From the NCBI RefSeq assembly GCF_000720765.1, contig NZ_JODC01000015.1, positions 1 to 64,000 of the forward strand: a stretch of DNA of 64,000 nt, given 5' to 3'. The DNA is from Streptomyces sp. NRRL S-646. GTDB lineage: Bacteria > Actinomycetota > Actinomycetes > Streptomycetales > Streptomycetaceae. The position numbers and the translations under genes are program-made. Shown here in pieces: positions 46,885 through 57,072 of the stretch (the stretch's first letter is position 1; every line of letters starts with the position of its first letter). The notes under the pieces were generated by a model. That model was given only the letters and a program-made list of their open reading frames with translations, searched no databases and was not told where the DNA came from.

Positions 46885-48261
46885 TCAGCCGGCCGCGTAC
46901 GCCTTGGCCGCGTCGGCCTCCAGCTTCTGCTGGGTGCCGGCGACGTCCTTCGGGTTCCTCAGGAAGTCCTGCAGGTCCTTCCACTCGCCGATGCCGGCCG
47001 TGCCGCCGAAGGCAGCCGGCGCCTGGTCGGACATGTCGAAGCGGAAGCTGTCACCGGCCGCGAGCAGCTGCTTGGCGATCTGCGCGGTGATCGCGTCCTT
47101 GTACTTGGACTGGTCCATCTCCTTGTTCGGGGAGAGGATGCCGCCCTGCGCCGCCCAGATCTCCGCCGCGTCGGTGGAGGCCAGGAACGTCAGCAGCGCC
47201 TGGGCGCCCTTGCTGTCCTTCAGCGCCACGGCCACGTCGCCGCCGCTGACCACCGGGGCCTGGGAGCCGACCGCCGGGAACGGGAACACCTTCGCGTCCG
47301 TGCCCAGCTTCGCCTTGGTGTCGCCGTTGATGTTCGCGGCCACGAAGTCGCCCTCGAAGACCATCGCCGCCGGGGTGCTGCCGGAGAAGGTCTGTGTGAC
47401 GGACTTCGGGAACTCCGTGTTCAGCGCGCCCTTGGTGCCGCCCGCGATCAGGTCGTTCTTGCCCCAGAGCTGGGCGAGCGTGGTGAGTGCGTCCTTGACG
47501 GACGGATCCGTCCACTTGATCTTGTGCGCGGCCAGCTGGTCGTACTTCTCGGGGCCCGCCTGGGAGAGATAGACGTTCTCGAACCAGTCGGTGAGCGTCC
47601 AGCCGTCCGCGCCGCCGATCGACACGGCGGGCGAGCCGGCGTCCGACAGCGTCTGCGCGGTGCTGAGGAAGTCCTTCCAGGTCTTGGGGGACGTGGTGAT
47701 CCCCGCCGCCTCGAAGGCCTTGGTGTTGTACCAGACCAGGGACTTGTTGGCGGCCTTGGCGTAGACGCCGTACTGCTTGCCCTTCCAGGCACCGAGGTCG
47801 ACCCAGCCCTTGCTGAAGTTCTTCTCCAACTGGGCCTTGGCGTCCGCGCCGAGCGGCTTGAGCCAGCCCTTGTCGGCGAACTGGTGCAACACGCCCACCT
47901 GCGGCAGGAACGCGACGTCCGGCGGCTGGCCGCCCTGGATCTTGGTGCCGAGGAACGTGGAGGTGTTGTTGCCCGTCGGCACGAAGTTGACCTTCGCGCC
48001 GGTGCGCTTCTTGAACTCGTCCATGACCTTCATGAAGTTGTCCTGCTCGGCGCCGGTCCAGACGGCGGCCACCTCGAGCGTCTGGCCGTTCAGCTTGGGC
48101 AGCTTGACGGAGCCGGAGCTCCCCGAGCTGCTGCCGCCGTCGCTGCTCTTGTCGCCGCCCCCGCCGCAGCCCGTGAGTGCCAGCGCGAGTGCCGCCGCCA
48201 GGAGGGCGGCTGCGGATTTGGCGGCCCTGCGTGTCCGGTTCTTGCTGCTCGTGCTGCGCAT
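46885..48261 (-). CDS. Sugar ABC transporter substrate-binding lipoprotein
   Basis: 458 residues from ATG (MRSTSSKNRTRRAAKS); GTG at 48264 is also in frame. Lipoprotein signal with lipobox LALTGC (Cys about 32) and a Ser/Gly linker. Family 1 solute-binding fold with VWTGAEQDNFMKVMDEFKKRTG, GQPPDVAFLPQ, WYNTKAFEAAGI and ALLTFLASTDAAEIWAAQGG. First gene of the importer operon, 10 bases before the MalF-like gene. The sugar cannot be predicted; ABC importers of this class take oligosaccharides or glucosides. Confidence 0.94.
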   Translation of the reverse strand: MRSTSSKNRTRRAAKSAAALLAAALALALTGCGGGGDKSSDGGSSSGSSGSVKLPKLNGQTLEVAAVWTGAEQDNFMKVMDEFKKRTGAKVNFVPTGNNTSTFLGTKIQGGQPPDVAFLPQVGVLHQFADKGWLKPLGADAKAQLEKNFSKGWVDLGAWKGKQYGVYAKAANKSLVWYNTKAFEAAGITTSPKTWKDFLSTAQTLSDAGSPAVSIGGADGWTLTDWFENVYLSQAGPEKYDQLAAHKIKWTDPSVKDALTTLAQLWGKNDLIAGGTKGALNTEFPKSVTQTFSGSTPAAMVFEGDFVAANINGDTKAKLGTDAKVFPFPAVGSQAPVVSGGDVAVALKDSKGAQALLTFLASTDAAEIWAAQGGILSPNKEMDQSKYKDAITAQIAKQLLAAGDSFRFDMSDQAPAAFGGTAGIGEWKDLQDFLRNPKDVAGTQQKLEADAAKAYAAG

Positions 48262-48440
48262 CACTGCCCCGTTCTCCGTTCTTCGTCGAACGTCGAGCGC
48301 TGTCCCGTGTGATCTGGTCTACGCCCGCGGGGTGGGGTCGGCAAGTGCGCGTCCGCTGTCAACCGGGGGATCGTGACCGCCTCGTGACGGTTGCCTCCGG
48401 CGGTTGGGCAGACATGGGGGCGGGTGGGGGTGCGCGACCC

Positions 48441-48509
48441 TGGGGGCTGCCGCCCCCAGACCCCCGCTTTCGGCCTGAACGGCCTCGTCCTCAAACGCCG
48501 GACGGGCTG
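48441..48509. repeat. Dispersed Streptomyces intergenic repeat, copy A
   Basis: Begins with the hairpin TGGGGGC-TGCC-GCCCCCA and continues to a CCGGACGGGCTG end. The stretch 48462-48493 (CCCCCGCTTTCGGCCTGAAC and onward) is the exact reverse complement of 55552-55583. It lies just past the stop of the FHA/FtsK gene and may also act as its terminator. Confidence 0.8.
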
Positions 48510-48520
48510 GAGCGACGGAG

Positions 48521-51500
48521 CTACAGCAGTGAGGGAACCTCCGTCGCCGCGACCTCCCGCGCAGCTCGCTCCAATGCGCTGGCCAGCAGGGCCAGGTCCG
48601 TCGGGCCGTTGCCCAGTTCTCGTACGGGTCGGCGGGTCGGGGGGTCGCCCATGCGCTGCCAGTCCAGGGGGACGACCGTGGGGCGGAGGGTGGCCGTGCG
48701 GGGGATGCGGCCCGTGACGCGGCCGCCCTGGAAGGGGGTCGTCCGGCCGTCGGGGCGGGTCAGGCCGCCGCGGCCCGGTGCCGGGTCGTCGGGGCCGCTG
48801 CCCGGGGCGTCGAGGGTCACCCGGAGGGTGGCCTTCCGGGCCGGTTCCGTGTCCGCCGTACGGCCGCCGGGGGCGGTCGCGGCCACCAGGTGGACGCCGA
48901 GTCGCTCGCCCTCGCGGGCCACCGCCTCCAGCGCCCGCATCACGGAACCCGCGGCCGGGCGGCCCGGTGAGCCGAGTGCGGGGGAGACCAGGGCGTCCAG
49001 GTCGTCCACGACCACCACGAGCCGGGGGAGAGGCGGTGCGGCCTCTGTCTGCCGGCGCGCCGCTCCCGGCCGCAGCCGTATCGTCGAGCTGGGCGGGGAG
49101 TCCAGGTCGCCGGTTGCGTTCGTGCCGGTCGCCCGCTGGGTCACCATGCGGCCCGACAGCTCCCGGCCCGTGTGCCATTCGGCGAAGGTGGAGCGGCCCA
49201 GCAGCTCGGCCCGGCGTTTCAGCTCGGCGCTCAGGGATTGGGCGAACTCCCGCATGCGGACGGGGTCGTTGGCGGTGAGGTGGGTCGTGACGTGCGGGAC
49301 GTCCGTGCAGACCCGTAGGCCGTCGCCGCTTCCGGAGGGCGCACCCCCGGTGCCCACGCTGTCCCGGCCGTCCATCAGGACGATGCCCAGCCGGTCGGGG
49401 CGCTCGGCCGCGGCCAGCGAGGCGACCACGGCCCGCAGCAGCTCCGTACGCCCGCTGCTTGCAGGGCCCTCGATCAGCAGGTGCGGGCCGTCGGCGGCGA
49501 GGTCCGCGCTGACCGGGCCGCGCGGACCGGCGCCGAGCACGGCCCAGGCACGCCCGCCGAGCGCCTGGGCGTCGTCCGCCGCGTCCGCCCAACGCGCCAT
49601 CAGCGACGCCGGGGTGGCCCTCGCAAGCCCCAACTCGTCCAGCAGCCGCGCCGCTTGGGGCAACGGCACGGACACACGTGCCTGCCGCTCGGTCCCGGAA
49701 CCGTCCGTCCTCAGCGGCGCCAGCGCCCGCGCGAACCGCTCGGCCCAGGCGAGCGAGACGGCGTCCACGGCGGCCACCGTGCCGGGGCCTATGGGGCCGG
49801 GGTGCGGATGTGCGGTGGCACCTGCGGGCGGGGCGGTCGCCGGGTTTATGGGCACGGGCCTGGGCATGGTGTGGGTGTCGGCCGGTGACGCCGGTTCCGT
49901 GCGGTCGGCCGGGTCCACCGGCGTCGGCGGGCGGTCCGCCGCCCCGCTTCCGGGTGCTCCCGAACCGGTCCGCGCCACCCGCATCAACCGCAGCGCCGTC
50001 GCCACGTCCCCGCTCAGCAGGGCGACCGCGCCGCAGTCCCGGAAGGCCGGTGCCACCGCGCACGCCGCCTCGTACGTCTCCGTCACCGGCGACGCGGGCG
50101 AGGCCGACGCCGTCTCGGCGAGGCAGACGACATGTATACCGGCCCGCGGTCCCTCCAGGGCCAGCCGCGCCACCGCCTCCCGCACCGCGGCGCCTCCGGG
50201 GTCGCCGTCCACGACGACCACGGTGTACGGCCCGGCGAAGCCGTCATGCTCCGCCGCACCGTCGTCGGCGTGCGCCCAGGAGGGCCTGCGGGCGGCACCG
50301 CGGGTCTGGGAGCGGACGTCGGAGGTACGTGGTGCCGGCCGTGTTCCGTGCCGTGCCTCCGTCTGCTGGTCCTCCAGGCGCCGCAGCAGCTCGTCGGTGC
50401 GGGCCGTGGCCTGTTCGCGGTCGTAGGCGAGGAGGAGACGGCAGTCCTGGCCGTGGCCGGGGCGGAGGTGGGGGAGCCAGCCGAGCCAGGACCATTCCGC
50501 GGTGCGCTCCTGAAGCGGGCGGGAGCGGTCCGCGGCGATCAGGACGATCTCCAGGGCTTCCGGGGAGTGCAGCGCGGCCAGCTGGGCCAGCACCGCGCGG
50601 GCCAGCCCGGACAGCCGGGTGCGGGGGCCGGCCAGGCCCAGCGCGCCGGCCTCGCGCAGGTCCGCGGTCACCGGCACCGCGGGCAGCAGCCCGGAGCCGT
50701 CGGGCGCCGCCCGGTCCGCCGTGCCGAGCCGCACCGTGAGCGCCTCCGGGTGCTCCGGCCCGCGCTCCCACAGCCGTGGGCCGGGCCCGAGCGCCGTCAG
50801 CAGCAGCGCGGCCGGGTCGGGCCAGGCCTCCGGGAGCTGGGGGCCGGTGCGGGGGGCGGGCCCCACCGTCGTGTCCGGGCCGTCGTCCTCGTCGTACGCG
50901 TCATGCTCGGCTGTGGCCTGCTCGCCGCGGCCGCCGGCCAGCCGTCGTGCCCACGCGGAGAGCCCCCCGCGCCTGCGAAGGCCAGGGGGCACGTCGGTCC
51001 CGCGCAGCGGGGTTCCCTTGCGGCGGCCGGTTTCAGGGGCGTCCGTGCCCTCCGGTGAGTCCCATACGACCGCACCGAAGCGGCCCGCGTGCGTGTTACC
51101 CAGGTCTGCCTGGCGATGCCCGCGCCGGTCGTCCCCACTGACCTGCTTCTCGGCCGGGGGTCCGGGGGTTGTCCCCCTGGAAGGCGCAGTGCCGCCCGCT
51201 GCGGATGCTCCTGCGGCCCTCATCTCCATCCGCGGTGCGCCGCCCTGCTCGGGAACCAGCGGGGGTTCGGCGGAGCCGTGTCCCTGGGCGGAGGGCATGC
51301 CGCGCGAGGGGGTGGCGGAGGGATCGCCGCCGTCGGCCACGCGCGCGTGAGGCGTCGCTTCGGGTGCCGGGGTGCCGCTCCCAGGGGCCGCCGGTGTCCC
51401 GTCGGCGGCCTCCGGCTCGCGCTCGCCCACGGACGTCACCCGGACATGCCCTTCCCCGTCCGGAGCCGTAGGCACCCGAGCCCCCGGTCCCCCGGCCGGA

Positions 51501-52099
51501 GCAACCCGCAGCGCCGACTCCCCGATGCGGAGCAGGGCGCCCGGTGTGAAGCGCACCGGGCGGGTGCTCAGGCGGGTGCCGTCCAGGGTCGTGCCGTTCG
51601 TCGAGTCGAGGTCGGCGACCGAGACCTGGCCGTCCGCGGCGACCGTGACCGCGCAGTGGAGGCGGGAGACATCCGGGTCGTCGAGCGGGACGTCGGCGTC
51701 GGCGGAGCGGCCGATGCGGATCTCGCCGCCGTGCAGGAGGTGGACGCCGCCCGCGTCCGGACCCGCGATCACATGCAGCTGGGTCGGGGCGTCGTCCAGC
51801 TCGGGGTGCGGTTCGGGCTCGGCGGGGGCGCCCAGGGAGAGCACCGCGCCGTCGATCAACGGGGGCTCGCCGAGCGTGCTGCGGCGGTCGTCCAGACGCT
51901 CCGCGCCCGCGTACAGCACCACCGCGCCGCCGGAGGCCGAGGCGCTCGCCTCGCCCGCGACCGCCGAGGCCAGTGCCGACGCCACCGCGGCCAGGGCCGT
52001 ACCGGCGGGCGCCGTCACCAGCACGTCGCAGCTCGCGGTGCGGCCCCGCGCGCGGTCGGGCGGGCCCAGGGGGTCTACGACGGTCAGCCGGATCTGCAT
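48521..52099 (-). CDS. FHA domain and FtsK/SpoIIIE-like ATPase protein
   Basis: 1192 residues from ATG (MQIRLTVVDPLGPPDRARG). An N-terminal ubiquitin-like part is followed by an FHA domain (about 125-200: EIRIGRSADADVPLDDPDVSRLHC, STNGTTLDG), a long disordered middle, a degenerate EccC-like module and a FtsK/SpoIIIE-type module. The latter has P-loop GPASSGRTELL at about 877-886, with Arg in place of the Walker A Lys, and Walker B LVVVVDDLDAL. FHA binds phosphothreonine; two Ser/Thr kinases are divergent neighbours and are likely to act on or through it. Confidence 0.88.
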   Translation of the reverse strand: MQIRLTVVDPLGPPDRARGRTASCDVLVTAPAGTALAAVASALASAVAGEASASASGGAVVLYAGAERLDDRRSTLGEPPLIDGAVLSLGAPAEPEPHPELDDAPTQLHVIAGPDAGGVHLLHGGEIRIGRSADADVPLDDPDVSRLHCAVTVAADGQVSVADLDSTNGTTLDGTRLSTRPVRFTPGALLRIGESALRVAPAGGPGARVPTAPDGEGHVRVTSVGEREPEAADGTPAAPGSGTPAPEATPHARVADGGDPSATPSRGMPSAQGHGSAEPPLVPEQGGAPRMEMRAAGASAAGGTAPSRGTTPGPPAEKQVSGDDRRGHRQADLGNTHAGRFGAVVWDSPEGTDAPETGRRKGTPLRGTDVPPGLRRRGGLSAWARRLAGGRGEQATAEHDAYDEDDGPDTTVGPAPRTGPQLPEAWPDPAALLLTALGPGPRLWERGPEHPEALTVRLGTADRAAPDGSGLLPAVPVTADLREAGALGLAGPRTRLSGLARAVLAQLAALHSPEALEIVLIAADRSRPLQERTAEWSWLGWLPHLRPGHGQDCRLLLAYDREQATARTDELLRRLEDQQTEARHGTRPAPRTSDVRSQTRGAARRPSWAHADDGAAEHDGFAGPYTVVVVDGDPGGAAVREAVARLALEGPRAGIHVVCLAETASASPASPVTETYEAACAVAPAFRDCGAVALLSGDVATALRLMRVARTGSGAPGSGAADRPPTPVDPADRTEPASPADTHTMPRPVPINPATAPPAGATAHPHPGPIGPGTVAAVDAVSLAWAERFARALAPLRTDGSGTERQARVSVPLPQAARLLDELGLARATPASLMARWADAADDAQALGGRAWAVLGAGPRGPVSADLAADGPHLLIEGPASSGRTELLRAVVASLAAAERPDRLGIVLMDGRDSVGTGGAPSGSGDGLRVCTDVPHVTTHLTANDPVRMREFAQSLSAELKRRAELLGRSTFAEWHTGRELSGRMVTQRATGTNATGDLDSPPSSTIRLRPGAARRQTEAAPPLPRLVVVVDDLDALVSPALGSPGRPAAGSVMRALEAVAREGERLGVHLVAATAPGGRTADTEPARKATLRVTLDAPGSGPDDPAPGRGGLTRPDGRTTPFQGGRVTGRIPRTATLRPTVVPLDWQRMGDPPTRRPVRELGNGPTDLALLASALERAAREVAATEVPSLL

Positions 52100-52468
52100 C
52101 GCCGTCAGCGGTCCCTTCTGCGCGGTTCTGCGCGGGCGCGGACTACCCCCACCCCACACGAGCACATCGGCCAGTACTGGTACTCAAGGCATCCTCGCAC
52201 CTGCCACTGACAACGCGCCCGCCCCTCAGGGGCAAGTGATCTTGATTGGTCGGCTCTGCCCGCAAAAGTGCCTGACAGATGACACAGCGCAGACCGCTTG
52301 AGATCAGTCACGCCCGCTTCGGGCAACCGGCGGACCAAGTCGAGCGTCTTTCCTTCGAACATGCACGGGGAGACGTACGTAAGACGCTGGGACGGCGACA
52401 GGTCGGTGCCGCGCACAGCGGCACTACAGTGGGTCGGAACGGTAAGCAAGCAGCAGGGAGCACATGAC
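52100..52468 (+). promoter_or_regulatory. Divergent promoter region of FHA protein and kinase
   Basis: 369 bases between divergent genes. A candidate -10 (TACAGT, 52425-52430) lies 39 bases before the kinase start, with a poor -35. No hairpin, operator repeat or small gene was found. Confidence 0.35.
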
Positions 52469-54118
52469 GTGCGGCCGGTAGGCAGCAAGTACCTGCTCGA
52501 GGAGCCGCTCGGTCGCGGCGCCACGGGCACCGTCTGGCGGGCCCGCCAGCGAGAGACCGCGGGGGCCGAGGCCGCCGTGGCCGGTCAGCCCGGCGAGACC
52601 GTCGCGATCAAGGTCCTGAAGGAAGAGCTCGCGAACGACGCGGACATCGTGATGCGTTTCCTCAGGGAGCGCTCCGTGCTGCTGCGTCTGACCCACCCGA
52701 ACATCGTCCGGGTCCGCGACCTCGTCGTCGAGGGCGATCTGCTGGCGCTGGTCATGGACCTCGTCGAGGGCCCCGACCTGCACCGCTACCTGCGCGAGAA
52801 CGGCCCCTTCAGCCCCGTGGCCGCGGCCCTGCTCACCGCCCAGATCGCCGACGCGCTCGCCGCCAGCCACGCCGACGGCGTCGTGCACCGCGACCTGAAG
52901 CCCGCCAACGTCCTGCTCAAGCAGGACGGCGGCCAGATGCACCCGATGCTCACCGACTTCGGCATCGCGCGCCTGGCCGACTCCCCGGGCCTGACCCGCA
53001 CCCACGAGTTCGTCGGCACGCCCGCGTACGTCGCACCGGAGTCCGCCGAGGGCCGCCCGCAGACCTCCGCCGTCGACATCTACGGCGCGGGCATCCTGAT
53101 GTACGAGCTGGTCACCGGCCGTCCCCCGTTCGGCGGCGGCTCGGCCCTGGAAGTACTGCACCAGCACCTGAGCGCCGAGCCACGCCGCCCGTCCACGATT
53201 CCGGACCCGCTCTGGACGGTCATAGAGCGCTGTCTGAGCAAGAACCCGGACGAACGGCCGAGCGCCGAGAACCTCGGGCGCGCCCTGCGCGTCGTCGCCG
53301 AGGGCGTCGGTGTGCACGCGAACGCCGCGCAGATCGCCGCCGCGGAGGCCGTCGGCACCCTGCTGGCCCCCGACCCGATGCCGGCCGCCGTCCCCGGCTC
53401 GGCCGACCCCACGCAGGTCCTGCAGCACGGAGCGGGGTCGTACGACCCGAACGCGGCGACCAGCTTCCTGCCGCACACCGGCGGACCGGGCCCGGCGGGC
53501 GCCGCCGACCCCACCGCCGTACTCCCGAACACGGGAGCGGCCGACCCGACCGCCGTCATGCCGCCGGTGCCCCAGGGGCAGCCGGGGCAGCAGCCCGAGC
53601 AGCCGCACCCCTGGCAGAACCAGCTGCGCGCCGCCCGCGACCGCAACGAGCAGACGCAGGTCCAGCAGTACCTCAACCCCGACGAGGACCCCCTGCGCCG
53701 CCGCCCCCAGCGGCAGGTCGCCCGCCCGCAGCAGCAGCGACCCCAGCAGCAGCGACCTCAGCAGGCGTACGGCTATCCGCAGCAGCAACAGCCGCAGCAG
53801 TACGCCCCGCCGCAGCACCAGCAGCCCCAGCGGCACGCGCCCCCGCAGGAGCCGCAGCGGCCCGCGCGTGAGCCCCGCCGGTCGCGAGAGCCCAGCCCCA
53901 ACCGGATGAAGATCCCCGGGCTCGGCTGTCTGAAGGGCTGCCTGTTCACGATCGTCATCCTGTTCGTCGCGGGCTGGCTGGTCTGGGAGCTGAGCCCGCT
54001 CCAGGAGTGGATCGGCACGACCAAGAGCTACTGGCAGCAGCTCGGCGACATTTACAACACCGTGAGCGGCTGGATCGGGAAACTGGGCGACCAGGTCGGC
54101 AGCAAAGGCGGCAACTGA
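52469..54118 (+). CDS. pkaA: Ser/Thr protein kinase PkaA-like
   Basis: 549 residues from GTG, AGGGAG nine bases upstream. The kinase domain (7-270) has glycine loop LGRGATGTVW, Lys in VAIKVLKEEL, catalytic HRDLKPANVLL, DFG in LTDFGIARL and APES. A Pro/Gln-rich stretch with QQQR repeats (about 420-475) leads to one transmembrane helix near 488-507 (LFTIVILFVAGWLVW) and a short outer tail. Hanks-type signalling kinase; the pair with the next gene matches the S. coelicolor pkaA-pkaB arrangement as I recall it. Confidence 0.9.
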   Translation: MRPVGSKYLLEEPLGRGATGTVWRARQRETAGAEAAVAGQPGETVAIKVLKEELANDADIVMRFLRERSVLLRLTHPNIVRVRDLVVEGDLLALVMDLVEGPDLHRYLRENGPFSPVAAALLTAQIADALAASHADGVVHRDLKPANVLLKQDGGQMHPMLTDFGIARLADSPGLTRTHEFVGTPAYVAPESAEGRPQTSAVDIYGAGILMYELVTGRPPFGGGSALEVLHQHLSAEPRRPSTIPDPLWTVIERCLSKNPDERPSAENLGRALRVVAEGVGVHANAAQIAAAEAVGTLLAPDPMPAAVPGSADPTQVLQHGAGSYDPNAATSFLPHTGGPGPAGAADPTAVLPNTGAADPTAVMPPVPQGQPGQQPEQPHPWQNQLRAARDRNEQTQVQQYLNPDEDPLRRRPQRQVARPQQQRPQQQRPQQAYGYPQQQQPQQYAPPQHQQPQRHAPPQEPQRPAREPRRSREPSPNRMKIPGLGCLKGCLFTIVILFVAGWLVWELSPLQEWIGTTKSYWQQLGDIYNTVSGWIGKLGDQVGSKGGN

Positions 54119-54230
54119 GCAGCGAGCTTGGTGATTTGTCGACACCTGGCGGGTGATTTCCGTCTCTGCGGTGAAGGTTGGCTCCTCGGGCGCGTAGTTT
54201 TGGCGACACACGCGTCCCGTAGGAGCAGTC

Positions 54231-55472
54231 TTGGCACGGAAGATCGGCAGCCGGTACACCGCGAACCAGATCCTGGGGCGGGGCAGCGCCGGCACGGTGT
54301 GGCTGGGCGAGGGGCCCGAGGGACCCGTCGCCATCAAGCTGCTGCGCGAGGATCTCGCGTCCGACCAGGAACTCGTCGGCCGCTTCGTGCAGGAACGCAC
54401 GGCGCTGCTCGGTCTCGACCACCCGAACGTCGTCTCCGTACGCGATCTGGTGGTGGACGGCAACGACCTCGCGCTGGTCATGGACCTCGTACGCGGCACC
54501 GACCTGCGCACCCGCCTCGACCGCGAACGCCGGCTGGCGCCCGCGGCGGCGGTGGCGATCGTGGCCGACGTCGCGGACGGGCTCGCGGCCGCGCACGCCG
54601 CAGGCGTCGTGCACCGCGACGTCAAGCCGGAGAACGTGCTCCTCGACATGCAGGGCCCCCTGGGCCCCGGCGGCTCCCACCCCGCCCTCCTGACCGACTT
54701 CGGCGTTGCGAAGCTCATCGACTCCCCGCGCCGCACCCGCGCGACGAAGATCATCGGCACTCCGGACTACCTGGCCCCGGAGATCGTGGAGGGCCTGCCC
54801 CCGCGCGCGGCCGTCGACATCTACGCCCTCGCGACCGTCCTGTACGAGCTGCTGGCGGGCTTCACCCCGTTCGGCGGCGGACACCCCGGCGCCGTGCTGC
54901 GCCGGCACGTCACGGAGACGGTGGTCCCGCTCCCGGGTATCCCGGACGAGCTCTGGCAGCTCCTCGTGCAGTGCCTGGCCAAGGCGCCGGCCTCCCGGCT
55001 GCGCGCCTCGGAGCTGGGCGCCCGGCTGCGGGAACTGCTGCCGCTGGTCGCGGGGATGCCGCCGCTGGACGTGGACGAGCCGGACACGGAGCCGACGGAG
55101 GAGCCGGAGACGACGGCCGGGGAGGCCGCGGCCCCGGCTCGCGAACGGGTTCGGCGTGGCGCGGTCCCTCTGGTACCGGGCGCGAAGCCCGCCGACTCCA
55201 ACCGGGACACCCATACGTCGATGAGGGTCCCGGCGCCGGACGAGCTGGCCGGCGGCGCTCGCGGGACGGCCCGGGTGCCGCGGGCTGCGGGGGCGCCACG
55301 GCCGGGTTCCGCACGACACCGCGCCGTGACGCGTCGGCGCCGGATGGTGCTGGGGACGGCCGCGGCGCTGCTGGTGGCGGCGGCCGGGGTGGGGACGTGG
55401 CTGGCGACGTCGGGGGACGACGCGGGGGCGACACCGCAGGACTCGAAGCACTCGGCACCGGCTTCACCCTGA
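54231..55472 (+). CDS. pkaB: Ser/Thr protein kinase PkaB-like
   Basis: 413 residues from a TTG start ([18 protein letters not shown]), chosen because AGGAG lies 5 bases upstream. Kinase domain (9-265) with [37 protein letters not shown] and APEIVEG. A disordered acidic/Pro region and one transmembrane helix near 382-400 ([17 protein letters not shown]) with a short outer tail follow. Same strand as pkaA with a 112-base gap; both face the FHA protein gene across a shared promoter region. Confidence 0.9.
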   Translation: MARKIGSRYTANQILGRGSAGTVWLGEGPEGPVAIKLLREDLASDQELVGRFVQERTALLGLDHPNVVSVRDLVVDGNDLALVMDLVRGTDLRTRLDRERRLAPAAAVAIVADVADGLAAAHAAGVVHRDVKPENVLLDMQGPLGPGGSHPALLTDFGVAKLIDSPRRTRATKIIGTPDYLAPEIVEGLPPRAAVDIYALATVLYELLAGFTPFGGGHPGAVLRRHVTETVVPLPGIPDELWQLLVQCLAKAPASRLRASELGARLRELLPLVAGMPPLDVDEPDTEPTEEPETTAGEAAAPARERVRRGAVPLVPGAKPADSNRDTHTSMRVPAPDELAGGARGTARVPRAAGAPRPGSARHRAVTRRRRMVLGTAAALLVAAAGVGTWLATSGDDAGATPQDSKHSAPASP

Positions 55473-55499
55473 GCTCTCCAGTGCCGGTCCGCATCATTC

Positions 55500-55604
55500 A
55501 GCCCGTCGTGGGGGTCCCCCCGCTCGAGCGAAGCCGAGAGTGGGGGAGTCTGAGGACGAGGCCGTTCAGGCCGAAAGCGGGGGCCTGGGGGCGGAAGCCC
55601 CAGG
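55500..55604. repeat. Dispersed Streptomyces intergenic repeat, copy B
   Basis: Inverted relative to copy A at 48441-48509: GAGGACGAGGCCGTTCAGGC and onward for 32 bases is identical on the opposite strand. Near its left end it carries an inserted palindromic piece (GGGGGTCCCCCCGCTCGAGC to GAGAGTGGGGGA), itself a common Streptomyces motif. It lies between the kinase stop and prfB. Confidence 0.8.
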
Positions 55605-55686
55605 TCGACGGCCACGAAAGCGCTGGGTACTGCCAGGCTGCGGCTGCCCGACACGGCTCACCCGGCGGAGCCGTTACGCTGGAGGC

Positions 55687-56793
55687 GTGGCAGTCGTCGA
55701 TGTATCCGAAGAGCTCAAGTCCCTCTCCTCGACCATGGAGTCGATCGAGGCCGTTCTGGACCTCGACAAGCTGAGGGCAGACATCGCCGTGCTCGAGGAG
55801 CAGGCGGCCGCGCCGTCCCTCTGGGACAACCCGGACGAGGCGCAGAAGATCACCAGCAAGCTGAGCCACCTGCAGGCCGAGGTCAGGAAGGCCGAGGCGC
55901 TGCGCGGGCGGATCGACGATCTCTCCGTGCTCTTCGAGATGGCCGAGGAGGAGGACGACCCGGACACACGTGCCGAGGCCGAGTCCGAGCTCACCGCCGT
56001 CAAGAAGGCGCTGGACGAGATGGAGGTCCGGACGCTCCTGAGCGGTGAATACGACTCCCGCGAGGCGCTCGTCAACATCCGCGCCGAGGCCGGTGGCGTC
56101 GACGCCGCCGACTTCGCCGAGAAGCTGCAGCGGATGTACCTGCGCTGGGCGGAGCAGAAGGGCTACAAGACCGAGCTCATCGAGACGTCGTACGCGGAAG
56201 AGGCCGGCATCAAGTCGACCACCTTCGCCGTGCAGGTGCCGTACGCCTACGGCACCCTCTCGGTCGAGCAGGGCACCCACCGTCTCGTGCGCATCTCGCC
56301 CTTCGACAACCAGGGGCGGCGCCAGACCTCCTTCGCGGGTGTCGAGGTGCTTCCCGTGGTCGAGCAGACCGACCACATCGAGATCGACGAGTCCGAGCTG
56401 CGCGTGGACGTGTACCGCTCCTCGGGCCCCGGCGGCCAGGGCGTGAACACCACCGACTCCGCGGTGCGCCTCACCCACCTCCCCACCGGCATCGTCGTCT
56501 CCTGTCAGAACGAGCGGTCGCAGATCCAGAACAAGGCCACCGCGATGAACGTCCTGCAGGCCAAGCTCCTTGAGCGCCGCCGCCAGGAGGAGCAGGCCAA
56601 GATGGACGCCCTGAAGGGCGACGGCGGCAACTCCTGGGGCAACCAGATGCGTTCGTACGTCCTGCACCCGTACCAGATGGTCAAGGACCTGCGAACCGAG
56701 TTCGAAGTCGGAAACCCCGAGGCCGTGTTCAACGGTGAGATCGACGGGTTCCTCGAGGCGGGTATTCGCTGGCGCAAGCAGCAAGAGAAGTAA
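55687..56793 (+). CDS. prfB: Peptide chain release factor 2
   Basis: 368 residues from GTG ([15 protein letters not shown]). The stop-recognition tripeptide Ser204-Pro-Phe206 marks RF2 (UGA/UAA) and the GGQ motif is at 249-251 ([10 protein letters not shown]). No internal stop or +1 frameshift site is present, unlike the enterobacterial gene. TACGCT (55675-55680) ends 6 bases before the GTG, and the GGAGG is too close to serve, so the mRNA may be leaderless. Terminator follows. Confidence 0.97.
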   Translation: MAVVDVSEELKSLSSTMESIEAVLDLDKLRADIAVLEEQAAAPSLWDNPDEAQKITSKLSHLQAEVRKAEALRGRIDDLSVLFEMAEEEDDPDTRAEAESELTAVKKALDEMEVRTLLSGEYDSREALVNIRAEAGGVDAADFAEKLQRMYLRWAEQKGYKTELIETSYAEEAGIKSTTFAVQVPYAYGTLSVEQGTHRLVRISPFDNQGRRQTSFAGVEVLPVVEQTDHIEIDESELRVDVYRSSGPGGQGVNTTDSAVRLTHLPTGIVVSCQNERSQIQNKATAMNVLQAKLLERRRQEEQAKMDALKGDGGNSWGNQMRSYVLHPYQMVKDLRTEFEVGNPEAVFNGEIDGFLEAGIRWRKQQEK

Positions 56794-56807
56794 CTTTGTC
56801 GACTTGC

Positions 56808-56834
56808 CAACTGCCGCCCATCGGGCGGCAGTTG
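56808..56834 (+). terminator. prfB terminator
   Basis: Perfect 12-bp stem CAACTGCCGCCC / GGGCGGCAGTTG with loop ATC, 14 bases after the stop, followed by a T-rich stretch. The remaining ~240 bases up to the next gene have no other clear element. Confidence 0.93.
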
Positions 56835-57072
56835 CTGTTTGTCTGGGTTTTACATCACACTCACAGGTTCCAACTCGATGTAAACGAGACGCAAGTGGAC
56901 ATTGCGCCCGCAACGCCCTTGACGTTGCTTTGAAAAATGGGAAGGGTGAAGCGCGGCATGCGTATCTCTGGGGCGCATGTGAACCGGGGGAACTTGTAGC
57001 GCCATCACCCCCGTCGATCACGGCCCCCGAGCGCCGCCTCAATGACGATGAGCTACTGGGGGTAGCAACCTT

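Noticed and set aside
55687..56793. Programmed frameshift in prfB
   Set aside because: The frame is continuous from the GTG to the stop with no in-frame TGA near the start.
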